Source: JBFONV01 sp040779335 (lineage in GTDB: Bacteria; Pseudomonadota; Gammaproteobacteria; Enterobacterales; Alteromonadaceae). From it: 64,000 nucleotides of DNA. The notes beneath the pieces were generated by a model, which was not told the DNA's origin, ran no database searches, and saw only the letters and a program-made list of their open reading frames with translations. The first letter of the stretch is position 1, and each line of letters opens with the position of its first letter. The DNA lies in contig JBFONV010000001.1 of assembly GCA_040779335.1 (NCBI GenBank), forward strand, positions 372,001 to 436,000, given 5' to 3'. Positions 42,039-51,700 of this stretch are shown in pieces. Both the position numbers and the translations under genes were made by a program.

Positions 42039-42911
42039 TTGGCTTTGGATAAGTTTGTAGTGTTGGAAATTCTTTTAAATAATAAACTGTCGCTAACCCT
42101 GTTATTAGTTTCAATTATATTAGTATGTAAATTACTGATCGTTAAATTTATAAAGGAAAGCGCTAAACGCAAAAAGAAAGACCGACGTTTATTGGTGAAC
42201 TTGATCAATAATGTTTTTAACTTCACCATTATCATTATTGCTTTTAATATTTGGTCTCTTGAAATTCAAAAGTTTGCTATTTCAATTGCTGCCTTTATTG
42301 TCGCAATTGTTCTAGCGACCAGAGAGTTTATTCAGTGCTTTATTGGTTTTGTCTACATTTTATCGAGTCGACCTTTTCGCATTGGAGATTGGATCCAAGT
42401 GGGTAACTATTGCGGTGAAGTTAACGCGATAGATTGGGCTAAGTTAACCATATTAGAAGTGAATATTGATGATTACCAATACACGGGTAAAACCCTATAT
42501 CTACCCAATAGCCAACTGATCACTTTAGTGATCAAAAATCTAAACTTTCTTAAGCGATACGCAGTTCATCACTTTACTATCACCAGAGATGAAAGTGTTA
42601 ATCCCTTTATTTTTATGGACGCATTAAAACAAAAAGCACATGATTATTGTGCTGACTTTAATGATGTTGCGATTCGTTACAATCATTTAATCGAGAATAG
42701 GTTAGATATAAATATTGCGGGGCCGGAGCCTCACATTCAAGTAGCGACATCGGACATAGGTGATACCCAAATTATCTTTACTATTTTTTGTCCTACCGAT
42801 AGAGCACTAGAAATAGAGCAGCGCTTGACTGCAGATTTTATGGCGCTATGGTTTGCAAACAAAGCATCAACCGATAAAAAAATTAGCTTCCTTGAGCACA
42901 GTAAAGTATAG
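42039..42911 (+). CDS. MscS-family mechanosensitive ion channel
   Basis: 290 residues with two or three N-terminal membrane helices (about 14-35, 50-70, 75-100) and the MscS beta domain (SSRPFRIGDWIQVGNYCGEVNAIDWAKLTILEV), followed by an alpha/beta C-terminal part. Likely to release solutes on osmotic downshock. The start is uncertain: the frame opens with TTG codons at 42039 and 42045 and a GTG at 42060, with no clear ribosome site, so the exact N-terminus is open. It is monocistronic. Confidence 0.85.
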   Translation: MALDKFVVLEILLNNKLSLTLLLVSIILVCKLLIVKFIKESAKRKKKDRRLLVNLINNVFNFTIIIIAFNIWSLEIQKFAISIAAFIVAIVLATREFIQCFIGFVYILSSRPFRIGDWIQVGNYCGEVNAIDWAKLTILEVNIDDYQYTGKTLYLPNSQLITLVIKNLNFLKRYAVHHFTITRDESVNPFIFMDALKQKAHDYCADFNDVAIRYNHLIENRLDINIAGPEPHIQVATSDIGDTQIIFTIFCPTDRALEIEQRLTADFMALWFANKASTDKKISFLEHSKV

Positions 42912-43062
42912 CGGAGCTACTGTTTCAATTAGCTATTGATGACTGTTAAATTTACTTGTAAAAGATCAACAGACCCTAATCTATAAAGATAATGCTAGAC
43001 AAAAAAAATCTTTATTTTATGCTGTTTGATAAAATATTTTGATTAATAACTAAGTTAGTTTG

Positions 43063-43896
43063 ATGAAGATAGAGTTACTGAAAACCTTTCTTGAAGTAAG
43101 TAGAACCTTACATTTTCGCTTGGCGTCTGAGGCATTGTTTATTACTCAATCTGCCGTGAGTGCTCGGATAAAACTGCTAGAAGATGAACTAGGGGTATTG
43201 TTATTTGACCGCAGTCAAAAGCACTTAGCGTTAACCCCTGAAGGACATCGTTTAATTAAGCATGCCAATGAAATGATATTTATGTGGCAAAAAGCCAAGC
43301 AAGACGTAGGTATTACCGATAGTCATTCATTGCAGTTGGTGATCGGCTCTATGATGTCGATCTGGGATATTGTCTTGCAACAATGGTTAAAAACCTTACA
43401 TCAAAGCATTGATGATATTAGTTTGCTTACCAATACCTACAACCCATTAGAACTGAGAAAAAGTGTCTTAAATGGTATTTTAGACATTGCCTTTTTATTT
43501 GAGCCACCTTTTGCTGAAGAGTTGGTGACAACGAAAGTCTGCACTGTGCCTTTGCATTTAGTGTCGACGCAACCTGAGTCGCATGTAGAAGGGGAAGTGT
43601 TAGAAAATTATATTATGGTCGATTACGGAGAAGCGGTTAATGTTCAACATTTACGTGAGCATCCCAATGCGCCACCTGCGCGCCACTGTATGAGTCAGCC
43701 AAGAGTAGCATTGCAATTTATTTTGGATGTAGGCGGAAGTGCCTATTTGCCTAAACAAATGACTTTAGAACATCTAGATTCGCAAAAGCTTTATTTAATT
43801 AAAGAAGCTCCGGTATATTCGCGTGATATTTTTGCTATCTATTTGGCGAAAAGTCAAAAGTCTGATGTTATTAAACAAGCGATTGCCGCTTTTTAA
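43063..43896 (+). CDS. LysR-family transcriptional regulator (HdfR-like)
   Basis: 277 residues from ATG at 43063. The N-terminal helix-turn-helix (residues 1-60: MKIELLKTFLEVSRTLHFRLASEALFITQSAVSARIKLLEDELG) is followed by a LysR substrate-binding domain. The sequence RTLHFRLASEALFITQSAVSARIKLLE is typical of HdfR and relatives, and the overall length agrees. HdfR represses flhDC in E. coli; the target here is unknown. There are no divergent partner genes: upstream is the MscS gene in the same direction. Confidence 0.88.
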   Translation: MKIELLKTFLEVSRTLHFRLASEALFITQSAVSARIKLLEDELGVLLFDRSQKHLALTPEGHRLIKHANEMIFMWQKAKQDVGITDSHSLQLVIGSMMSIWDIVLQQWLKTLHQSIDDISLLTNTYNPLELRKSVLNGILDIAFLFEPPFAEELVTTKVCTVPLHLVSTQPESHVEGEVLENYIMVDYGEAVNVQHLREHPNAPPARHCMSQPRVALQFILDVGGSAYLPKQMTLEHLDSQKLYLIKEAPVYSRDIFAIYLAKSQKSDVIKQAIAAF

Positions 43897-43976
43897 CGTC
43901 AAAAATTATGCACAATTCACTCAGCAAATAGAGTATCAGTAATCGTTAATTGACTGCTGATACTTATAAATAAGGA

Positions 43977-44228
43977 TTAAGATTTAGGTAGGCTATTGAT
44001 TAGCTGGTACCCCATCGCTTCTAAATCGTCATTTATACAGACTAATAAGTAATCATTTAGTACGTCAGCGTCGACTCCATCTTCTGCCGCCATCGATTTA
44101 CATGATTCAAGTACTTCTAGCAAGTATTCTTGTTCAGCTGCAGGTACTGACATATCTTCGTCTGCGGCACGTAAGCATGTGCTAGTGAAAGTCGCTAACA
44201 ATCCTAAAACAAGTAAAACTTTTTTCAT
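43977..44228 (-). CDS. small secreted protein of unknown function
   Basis: 83 residues from ATG 44228, preceded by GAGA. MKKVLLVLGLLATFTSTCLRA is a clear signal peptide. The mature part is acidic (DEDMSVPAAEQEYLLEVLES, then CKSMAAEDGVDADVLNDYLL, then VCINDDLEAMGYQL) with two cysteines that may pair. Such small proteins occur next to PA3496-like genes in Alteromonadales, but no function is known. The next gene upstream on the same strand is a small hypothetical gene, with a 42-base gap, so they may be co-transcribed. Confidence 0.65.
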   Translation of the reverse strand: MKKVLLVLGLLATFTSTCLRAADEDMSVPAAEQEYLLEVLESCKSMAAEDGVDADVLNDYLLVCINDDLEAMGYQLINSLPKS

Positions 44229-44270
44229 TAAATTTATCTCTTTATAAATTCGCACAATACTGTTGTGCCA

Positions 44271-44474
44271 TTAACAAACATTAAACAAGGTATCTGTGTC
44301 TTGTTTTAACTTACGATTCTCTTGTATTAAATCGATTCGTTGCCTTACTTTGCTTTTTTGTTTACGGTTGCTTTTAATCGCGGTGATATTGGCTGAACCA
44401 TAAGCAATTTCATAACCTGAAATTCCATTATCAAAATATGGACTCTCAGTGTCATCATATTCATCAATAGTCAT
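44271..44474 (-). CDS. small hypothetical protein with a basic C-terminal helix
   Basis: 67 residues, with AGAGGAAAA upstream of the ATG. The N-terminal half is acidic and short (DEYDDTESPYFDNGISGYEI). The C-terminal half is a basic, Lys/Arg/Gln-rich helix (RKQKSKVRQRIDLIQENRKL). The layout (acidic start, RQRID-type helix) recalls the PA3496 family of putative envelope proteins but I cannot confirm that. It is likely in one transcript with the small secreted protein downstream. Confidence 0.6.
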   Translation of the reverse strand: MTIDEYDDTESPYFDNGISGYEIAYGSANITAIKSNRKQKSKVRQRIDLIQENRKLKQDTDTLFNVC

Positions 44475-44875
44475 TGTTTTTTCCTCTTCAAAAATTCACC
44501 ATTGAATTTTCGTCAGATATTGTTCCTTTTTAAAAAAGAAGAAAAGCGAATTATTTTCGCGTTAATAACAAAAAAAATTGATTAACCCGAGTTTAGAATA
44601 ATCAATGTACAACAACTTACCAATTCACACGCTAAATCGTTGTATTTCAAATGATTGCGTGGGGTGTTTAATGTGATTCAAATACAAGGTTATGCGTTTT
44701 GTTGATATTAAGGCTGATTTGGGGACCCTAATAGCGGACTAATAAGTGTAACTTAATGCAGATAGGTTTAAAAAATTGTGGCTTGACATCTATTGCTTAT
44801 TCCCGTGTTCAGGTTAAGTAGTGACTAAAGATAAAAACCATTTAAAAGCAGCCAAGGTATGTTGTTGTTCATTAT
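44475..44875. other. gene-free AT-rich stretch before the regulator remnant
   Basis: About 400 bases with no credible frame; includes a GCGAATTATTTTCGC mini-hairpin near 44545. The preceding part of the response regulator to which the 44876-45013 remnant belonged could not be recognised here. Confidence 0.45.
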
Positions 44876-45013
44876 AAAAATAATGATATTGCACAAAGTA
44901 TTTTTTTGGCAGAAGGTACGGTAAAAAATTATGTCTCGACTATACTGGCAAAATTAAATACTCGAGATCGCATCTGAGCGGTACTGACAGCAATTCAACA
45001 GGGGGTAATTTAG
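44876..45013 (+). pseudogene. remnant of a LuxR/NarL-type response regulator (DNA-binding C-terminus)
   Basis: In one frame, the DNA reads KNNDIAQSIFLAEGTVKNYV then STILAKLNTRDRI, then a TGA stop at 44975-44977, then AVLTAIQQGVI and a TAG stop at 45011. This matches the LuxR_C helix-turn-helix (NKDIAQ...EGTVKNYVSTILAKLNTRDR-T-R-AVL). CGC-ATC-TGA in place of a likely CGC-ACC-CGA suggests two C-to-T changes. The receiver domain is missing upstream. No start codon or ribosome site exists, so it is a degraded fragment, not a gene. Confidence 0.75.
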
Positions 45014-45024
45014 AGTAAGATTCA

Positions 45025-45867
45025 CTAGGTAAAGGTTGATTTTGTTTTTGTAAGCATTTCAGTAAACTCTTCCGATTGCATAAAATGCTTATGTGGCAAT
45101 ATATTTTTATCGAGATAGTCTGCCGTGAGGTTTTTATGTGTTACTTCATTGGTAAATATTCCACAATGCAGAGCTCCTGCTCTTAAAAAGTCGATATATT
45201 GCGCATCTGTTGTATGAAACATTAAGTCTTGCCAGCTACCAACTACCATAGTGACTTCATCAGGTAAGCCCCATGCTTGGGTTATTTTCATGCCAATATC
45301 ATTGGATAAATTGATAACAGCATGTTTTAAAAATTTAGGTGCCGCAAATAACTTTTCGTGCAGCGCAGCCTCGGTTAATATCGGCAAAACCCCGATGTTA
45401 TGCACTAGCGATACTAAGGTTAACAAATCTGAATTAAGTGGTGTAAACCTGTGGTTTTGTCGATAAAACGAAAATAAACTGATTGCCACCGAAGCAACAT
45501 CAACCGTTTTTGTCCATAACGAATTAATATGCATAGAAATATTGGCATTATCGGAGGTAAATACTTGTTTTATTGCCATCGCAGTAACGATAGTTTTGAT
45601 GTTATCTAAGCCTATTCGAGATACCGCTTGTTGCACTGATTCCACTTTTTTTATGCCACCTAATGCGGCGCTGTTAGCCACTCTGATAATATCTAGTGAT
45701 AACGTTGCATCGTGGCTAATGAGCCGGCCAAGATCATGTAAACTTACCTTAGGATCGCTGGCTTTTTGTCTTACTTTTAGCGCAATTTCAGGTAACAAGG
45801 GTAACACTAAAGTGTTCTGTTCAATCTTATCAGCTAATATCGAATACAAGGCATTTTCAGCACTCAT
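45025..45867 (-). CDS. HDOD domain-containing signalling protein 1
   Basis: 280 residues with an HDOD domain over most of the length (PLLPEIALKVRQKASDPKVSLHDLGRLISHDATLSLDIIRVANSA, VSRIGLDNIKTIVTAMAIKQVF). HDOD proteins are HD-domain relatives that lack some metal-binding residues and usually act in signalling or competence and stress control without hydrolysis. Instead of an HD motif it has LVHNIG, so catalysis is unlikely. It has a sister gene upstream of the same length; gap about 185 bases. No output domain is attached. Confidence 0.85.
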   Translation of the reverse strand: MSAENALYSILADKIEQNTLVLPLLPEIALKVRQKASDPKVSLHDLGRLISHDATLSLDIIRVANSAALGGIKKVESVQQAVSRIGLDNIKTIVTAMAIKQVFTSDNANISMHINSLWTKTVDVASVAISLFSFYRQNHRFTPLNSDLLTLVSLVHNIGVLPILTEAALHEKLFAAPKFLKHAVINLSNDIGMKITQAWGLPDEVTMVVGSWQDLMFHTTDAQYIDFLRAGALHCGIFTNEVTHKNLTADYLDKNILPHKHFMQSEEFTEMLTKTKSTFT

Positions 45868-46051
45868 ATAGACTCCTGTCTTTTCAATTTATTATTTTTA
45901 TAGGAAACGTCTTAAATCAGTTTACTTAACGATTTAATAATAGGACACATTTCAGTATTTATTGACAAAATTTTGATAAAAATGAAAAACTTGACCAGTT
46001 TAAGGGGGAATAGCAGAAAGAGATTGTATTTGTTAATTTATTGCTGTGTTA

Positions 46052-46894
46052 TTAAACGAGATTCTCACTGAGATCCTCGATCATGTCTTGAATATCCTCT
46101 TCATCGATATCTAATATGGTCATTACTGAATCTTGAATAAACGACCAATCTGCGCAATCTCGAAAATGTTTATGCAAATGAACAATATTTTCTGCCATTT
46201 TTAGTATCGCAAATGCTCTTTGTTGTTCACTGCCGTCAAGTTTAAGTAAAAATTCACGATCATGATGTAGTAAAATTAATTGGCAGATGTCTTTCGGTAA
46301 ACGCCAGGATGAAGCGACGTAATAGCCAATAGTGGCGTGGTTTACTTGGTAAATACTTTCTTCAATTTCAGGTAATAATTCACTTGGCGTGATCCTCGCG
46401 TGCTCTAGCGTTGCTTGATAATCAGCAAATTTCATCGCCATTACAGGGATGCCGCAATCGTGGAATAGTCCGAGTGTAAATAATTTTTCACTCGACATTT
46501 TTTGCTTTAAAGAGTTGTTTATAAATACCGCCGTATTAGCTATGTTGGTGGCATTATTCCAAAAGTCGTCCAGTGCAATACTACATTTATTTTGACTAAA
46601 ACTTTGTTTGATTAAACTACTGGTTACCAGCGTTTTTATCCCGTGCAAGCCAATATATCGTACTGATTTTTTTATGTCTGAAATCGAACGGGCTAAGCCG
46701 TATAAAGGAGAGTTAATGGTTTTAAGAATGGTGGCACTGACGGCGACATCTTTTGAAATAGTATCGGCGATAATATTCAGATCCGGTTCGGTAGCCGACA
46801 TTAGATCTTGCAGTTTTATCAAGAGTTCGGGTTGCGCTGGAACTGAAAATCCTCGACCTATATCAGCAAGCACATTTTCGTCAATTTGCAGCAT
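46052..46894 (-). CDS. HDOD domain-containing signalling protein 2
   Basis: 280 residues, the same length as the neighbour downstream. HDOD features: GFSVPAQPELLIKLQDLMSATEPDLNIIADTISKDVAVSATILKTINSPLYGLARSISDIKKSVRYIGLHGIKTLVTSSLIKQSF and a degenerate HD site GLFHDCGIPVMAMKF. The C-terminal end is acidic (DIDEEDIQDMIEDLSENLV). The two genes probably arose by an old duplication. Ligand and partners are unknown. Confidence 0.85.
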   Translation of the reverse strand: MLQIDENVLADIGRGFSVPAQPELLIKLQDLMSATEPDLNIIADTISKDVAVSATILKTINSPLYGLARSISDIKKSVRYIGLHGIKTLVTSSLIKQSFSQNKCSIALDDFWNNATNIANTAVFINNSLKQKMSSEKLFTLGLFHDCGIPVMAMKFADYQATLEHARITPSELLPEIEESIYQVNHATIGYYVASSWRLPKDICQLILLHHDREFLLKLDGSEQQRAFAILKMAENIVHLHKHFRDCADWSFIQDSVMTILDIDEEDIQDMIEDLSENLV

Positions 46895-47283
46895 ATGAGT
46901 AAGTAAATGTCGTTTAGAGTAATTTAGTAAATAATTTAGACTACTAAATATTTTTTGTCCTGTAACCTCTATTTTAGCTTGTTGTGACAGAACTGACAGA
47001 ATATCTTGCGAAACTTGTCTGGTTGTCCCTATTCTAGGGGAATAAGGACAGTACTTTTTATTTGTCGTGTAGAAAAAACCGATCTAACTGTTGCCATAGT
47101 TGATGATTATTCAGCATGGATTTTCCTTGGTTTGACCCGCATCATCCCATGTTTCGTTGTCACAATAATATCCTCTGTCAAAAGGATATTGAAATGCGTA
47201 AATTAAATCATCGTTTGCAATACATCGTTGCCATAAAAAGAATCAGCCAGATAATGTGGCTTGCTTGTGCTGTTGAAGATGAT
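46895..47283. other. region between the HDOD gene and the sortase remnant
   Basis: No intact gene. Short overlapping frames in all directions are not protein-like. The degraded N-terminal part of the sortase would be expected here, but is too altered to recognise with confidence; a MDFPWFDPHHP stretch from 47116 might come from it. Confidence 0.45.
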
Positions 47284-47488
47284 GTCCGTGTGCAAAAATT
47301 AAATGAGGGTTATTCAAGCATATTACGTTACAACAATAATGGTGTTCGACACGCGTAATGAACAAATTTATCTGTCAAATAGCATTGAAAATAATGATAA
47401 TAATCGCGGTTTAATTTTGATCACTTGTTATCCATTTGATAGTGTAAGCGACTCAACGCCTTACCGTTTAGTTGTGCAGGCAAGTTAA
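47284..47488 (+). pseudogene. class GN sortase remnant (frameshifted)
   Basis: The last 61 codons (from 47303) read QAYYVTTIMVFDTRNEQIYL, then SNSIENNDNNRGLILITCYP, then FDSVSDSTPYRLVVQAS and a stop. This is the end of a proteobacterial class GN sortase, with the catalytic Cys in LITCYPFD and the expected closing RLVVQA. Just before, a different frame (47284 on) reads VRVQKLNEGY, the strand that precedes it in these enzymes, so a frameshift lies near 47305-47320. The His-containing GHRDTHF motif and the N-terminus are lost or unrecognisable, so the gene is dead. Confidence 0.7.
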
Positions 47489-47553
47489 CCCTATGAGCTG
47501 ATGACGTGCCTGCTGTTAAGTAGTCATTTTGCTTATTTTCCCGTATAGCAACC

Positions 47554-48453
47554 ATGGAATATGAAATGAAACATTGTGCAATTTTGTCTATGGACAATTT
47601 AGAAAATTTTGAAGCGTATGACTATTTATTTGAAGAGCCTTTATTGGCATTAGGTTGGCAAACCCAGGTCGTTTCATGGCGACAAAACGATGTTGACTGG
47701 GATCAATTCGATGTTGTTGTTATTCGTACCCCTTGGGATTATCAAGACGATGCCCCTGCGTTTTTAGCGCTTTTAGAACAAATTGAAGCGTCAAATGCCG
47801 TATTGGAAAATAGTCTTGATATAGTGCGGTGGAACATTGATAAAGCGTACTTAAAACTGCTGGAAGATAAAGGCGTGACTATCGTTCCTACACTATGGCA
47901 AACAGGATTAACTGGCGATGACATTGAAAAATTCTTTGCTCATTTTGACACTCAGCAAATAGTGTTCAAACCTAGGATCAGTGCCAATGCCGATAATACT
48001 TTTTGGCTAACCAAAGACAATTATTCTGAAAAAACGGCTGAACTTGTTGATATTTTTGGGGATGCTGAATTTATGGTACAACCTTTTATGGAAAATATTA
48101 TCAGCGAAGGTGAGTTCTCGTGCTTTTATTTTGATGGTGAATACAGTCACAGTATTTTGAAAACCCCGAAACAAGATGATTTTAGGGTGCAAGAAGAGCA
48201 CGGTGGTCAGTTGAAAACCATAGAACCAGAAAGAGAGTTAACGAGATGCGCAAAAAATGCGTTAACGGCAATAGGCGAAATGCCGCTTTATGCGCGTGTT
48301 GATTTTGTTCGTCATCAAGACAGTTTTGCCTTGATGGAAGCAGAACTTATCGAGCCTTCACTTTATTTTAATATGGATGACAATGCCGCAGAGCGTTTTG
48401 CACAGGCTTTTGTTAAGCGCATGCAACGTGTTCACGGCATCTATGCAGATTAA
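47554..48453 (+). CDS. ATP-grasp domain protein of unknown substrate
   Basis: 299 residues of the ATP-grasp superfamily (RimK/glutathione-synthetase-like subgroup). Visible: VVVIRTPWDYQDD (N-terminal domain), VFKPRISANADNTFWL (ATP-binding lysine), VQPFMENIISEGEFSCFYFDGEYSHSILKTP, ARVDFVRH and EAELIEPSLYFNMDD with the metal-binding Glu/Asn. Such enzymes ligate carboxylates to amines or thiols using ATP. The substrate cannot be told. Start may be 47566 (MKHCAILSM), with GGA ten bases upstream. The gene is monocistronic in appearance. Confidence 0.8.
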   Translation: MEYEMKHCAILSMDNLENFEAYDYLFEEPLLALGWQTQVVSWRQNDVDWDQFDVVVIRTPWDYQDDAPAFLALLEQIEASNAVLENSLDIVRWNIDKAYLKLLEDKGVTIVPTLWQTGLTGDDIEKFFAHFDTQQIVFKPRISANADNTFWLTKDNYSEKTAELVDIFGDAEFMVQPFMENIISEGEFSCFYFDGEYSHSILKTPKQDDFRVQEEHGGQLKTIEPERELTRCAKNALTAIGEMPLYARVDFVRHQDSFALMEAELIEPSLYFNMDDNAAERFAQAFVKRMQRVHGIYAD

Positions 48454-48560
48454 CTCTCGTCATGCACAAAGTTATTCTGCGCTTGCTGTCTTGGTTGAAC
48501 ATCGCAGGAGGAGCAACTTTCTGTTTATCTGTGAAGAGGTTTTATGATTTTTGGCCAAAA

Positions 48561-48592
48561 AAAAGCGTTTACCTGTAAACAAGTAAACGCAC
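48561..48592 (-). terminator. second terminator of the RND operon (minus strand)
   Basis: GCGTTTAC (48565-48572) and GTAAACGC (48583-48590) form a stem; on the minus strand it is followed by a long T run. It backs up the nearer terminator. Confidence 0.75.
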
Positions 48593-48620
48593 TATAAAAA
48601 CATGAAACACTAAGGGAAAT

Positions 48621-48649
48621 AAAAGCCTCTCGTATAGTAAGAGGCCTTA
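48621..48649 (-). terminator. first terminator of the RND operon (minus strand)
   Basis: GCCTCT (48625-48630) and AGAGGC (48640-48645) pair around a 9-base loop; on the minus strand it is followed by TTTTATTT. It lies about 60 bases after the permease stop. Confidence 0.75.
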
Positions 48650-48709
48650 TTCATAATAAAGTTCCACTCAGTGTTAAATAATTTTCAATTAATTTTTAAC
48701 CTATTGAAT

Positions 48710-51700
48710 TTAAGCTTTAATTTTTTTATTCACTATTTGCTTACTCTGTTTGATAATTGCCCAACTGTAAGATCTTAACCTTAACAATTGCACGTAAGCA
48801 AAAGGCACTAAATATAAGCTGGTTAAGGTAGAAAACGCTAAACCACCAATAATGGCAATGGCCATTGGTGAATAGGCTGGGCCGTCGCCACCAATTTGGG
48901 TATTGCCCATAGCGAGTGGAATTAAGCCCAATATGGTTGTCGATACTGTCATCATAATGGGCCGTAATCGCGTGTCACAGGCTTCTATTACGGCGCTTTT
49001 TTCATCATGCCCATCGTTCATTAGTTGATTGATCCTATCAACCAGCACTATGCCATTATTCACCACTATGCCCATTAATATCAGCATGCCAATCATCCCC
49101 ATTACCGACATATTGGTGCCGGTAACAAAAAATGCCCAAAACACACCGACAAAAGAAAATAGCAGAGAAGTAATCACTGCTGTAGGTAATAAGAGACTTT
49201 CGAACAGTGCCGCCATAACAATGTAGATCATGCATATTGCCAATATCATGTTTTGGCCCATCACATTTTCGGCTTGATCTTGGCGTTGAAAACTACCGTC
49301 AAGCGTATAGTTATAGCCGCTGGGGAATTCAACTAATTTAAATACTGCTTCGATTTTTTCTTGAGCTTGCTCTAAGGTCAGATCTTCAAGGTTGGCGCGA
49401 ATGGTTAATGCCGTTTGACGATTATAACGTTGGATACTGGTTAGTCGGGGCACTATTTTAAGCGTTGCGACATTGGCGAGAGTGATCACTTGCCCGTCAG
49501 GCAATTGTGAAATTGGCAACTTGTTGAGCTCTGCCACCGATGATTGCATTTTTTCATTGAAGTTAAGCATAATATCCACTTCGCCAGTTTCGCCATGGCG
49601 GAATGTACGAAGGTTCATGCCTCTTAACGCGGTCGAAACGGCGGTAGCAACTTCGCTAGTAGTTAAGCCAAGACGATAAGTTTTGGTTCTATCGACGTGT
49701 ATTTGCAGCTCTTTTTGCTGGCCTTGAGTCTCTGAACTGACATCTTCCAATCCCTTTATTCTATTGAGCAACGGGATAACATTGTCCGCAAGTTTTAACA
49801 GTACATCAGTTGAGTTACCAGTAAGGTTAATTTGCACGCCGCCACCGTTACCGTCATTAAAGCCAAATTTTGGTTTAACTCGGACAAATTTAGGCATACC
49901 TTCGCGAATTTTCTGCTTAAGTTCACTCATCTTAATGGGCAGTTTGCCTTCTTTTAACAAGATGGTGGTTTGCATGTCAGAGGTCGAATAAAAGCTATAA
50001 ACTGATTCAATGAAAAATGCTTCCTTGTTGCTATAGAGGTAGTTTTCCATTTTAGTGATCACTCGTTCGGCTTCTTCAAGTGTGTATTGTTGATCTTGGT
50101 AATAGCGCATAAAGATACGATTATCATCAAAATTTTGTTCTTCATCACTGGTAACAAACGGCATGGGAATGGCAATACTCGCTAACAATAAAATCGCAAT
50201 TAAAGCGGTAGTTTTTGGGCGATTTTGTGACCAGCTCAATGATTTCATATAAAAGCGGTGTACTTTATTAGCGTTTTTTTGCGTAGTGGCATTGGTCACC
50301 GGTTTTATTTTACTGGTGAGTAAAGGGATCAACGTTTGCGCAATTAATAACGAGGCAAACAAGGAAATACAAATAGCGATAGCGACATGCTCTAAGAATA
50401 TGGTGATATCAATTTTTACCCCGACAATATTGGGTAAAAATACAATCATGGTTGTTGCCGTACCCGCTATTACCGCCAAGCTGACTTTATTTACGCCTAC
50501 CTTGGTAGCGATTAATGGATCTTGTGTATGTTCTTTTTCTTGGAAAATACTCTCGGTGATCACCACAGAGTTATCAACTAACATCCCAACGGCAAGTAAC
50601 AGCCCCATCATAGATAGAATATTTAAGCTATAGCCGAAAAAATACATCATGCCCAAAGTAATACAAATTGAAATAGGCACGGATAAAACAACAATGAGAG
50701 TGGTAGTGATATGTCTTAAAAATAGATATAACACCCCTATTGATAACAGGGCTCCTAGCAGACCTGCACTGAGTAAATCGCTGAGTGAGCTGGTTACACC
50801 TTCAGCAGTATTGTCCATAACATATAAATTGATGCCGTTAAATTGCGGGTTGTCGCCCACGTTGTTGATCACGGTTAACACCCGATCGGCAACATCGACT
50901 AGGTTTGCACTGGATTCTTTAAAGATTTGTAGACCAACGGCATAGGTTTGATCAAGATGTCGACCTTCTTCACGTTTGGGCAATTCGTATTGAATATTGG
51001 CAATATCAGCTAAGCGAACATTATCAGCGACAATTAAACGACCAATTTCATCTATGCTCTGATATTCACCTACTGGATTAACCAATATTTTTTTACCGTC
51101 ATCAAAGATGTGCCCGGCAGTCATGGAAAAATTATATTGGTTTAAGGTTTGTGCTAATTCACGGGTATTGATATGCAGGGCGGCTACCTTGTCTGCATTT
51201 AAGCGAATGCTAATTTGACGTTTATTAACGCCGTATAGTTCTACTTTACTGACTCCAGTGACCCGCTCTATCGGCCTTTTTAGGTGTCGCTCTAATAGAT
51301 CATAAGCTAACGATAGATCTCGCTGGCTCGATATGCGTAATTGGAAAATCGGCATGTCATTGGTATTAAATTGATAGACTAGTACCCGCTGAACATCTTT
51401 TGGCAACAAATGACGAATGGCATCAACCTTTTCTCTTACTTCAATGCTTTTAGCATTAATGTTTTCTTCCCAATCAAATTCTAATTGTATTTGTGCGCCT
51501 GTTTCGCTGGATGTTGAGCGCAGCTGTTTCACCGCCGATATAGTTGCCAGCGCTTCTTCGATTGGACGTGTGATCAAACGTTCTACTTCGGCAGGCGTGG
51601 AATTAGGATAAGGTACTTGAATGAAAAGCGCCGGAATATCGATACCGGGAAATTTTTCTAATGGCAAGAGTCGACTTGAGATCAAACCCAATAGAAATAG

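Noticed and set aside
47006..47206. 66-codon plus-strand frame as a separate gene
   Set aside because: It has no ribosome site, overlaps another short frame and lies where the decayed sortase N-terminus is expected.
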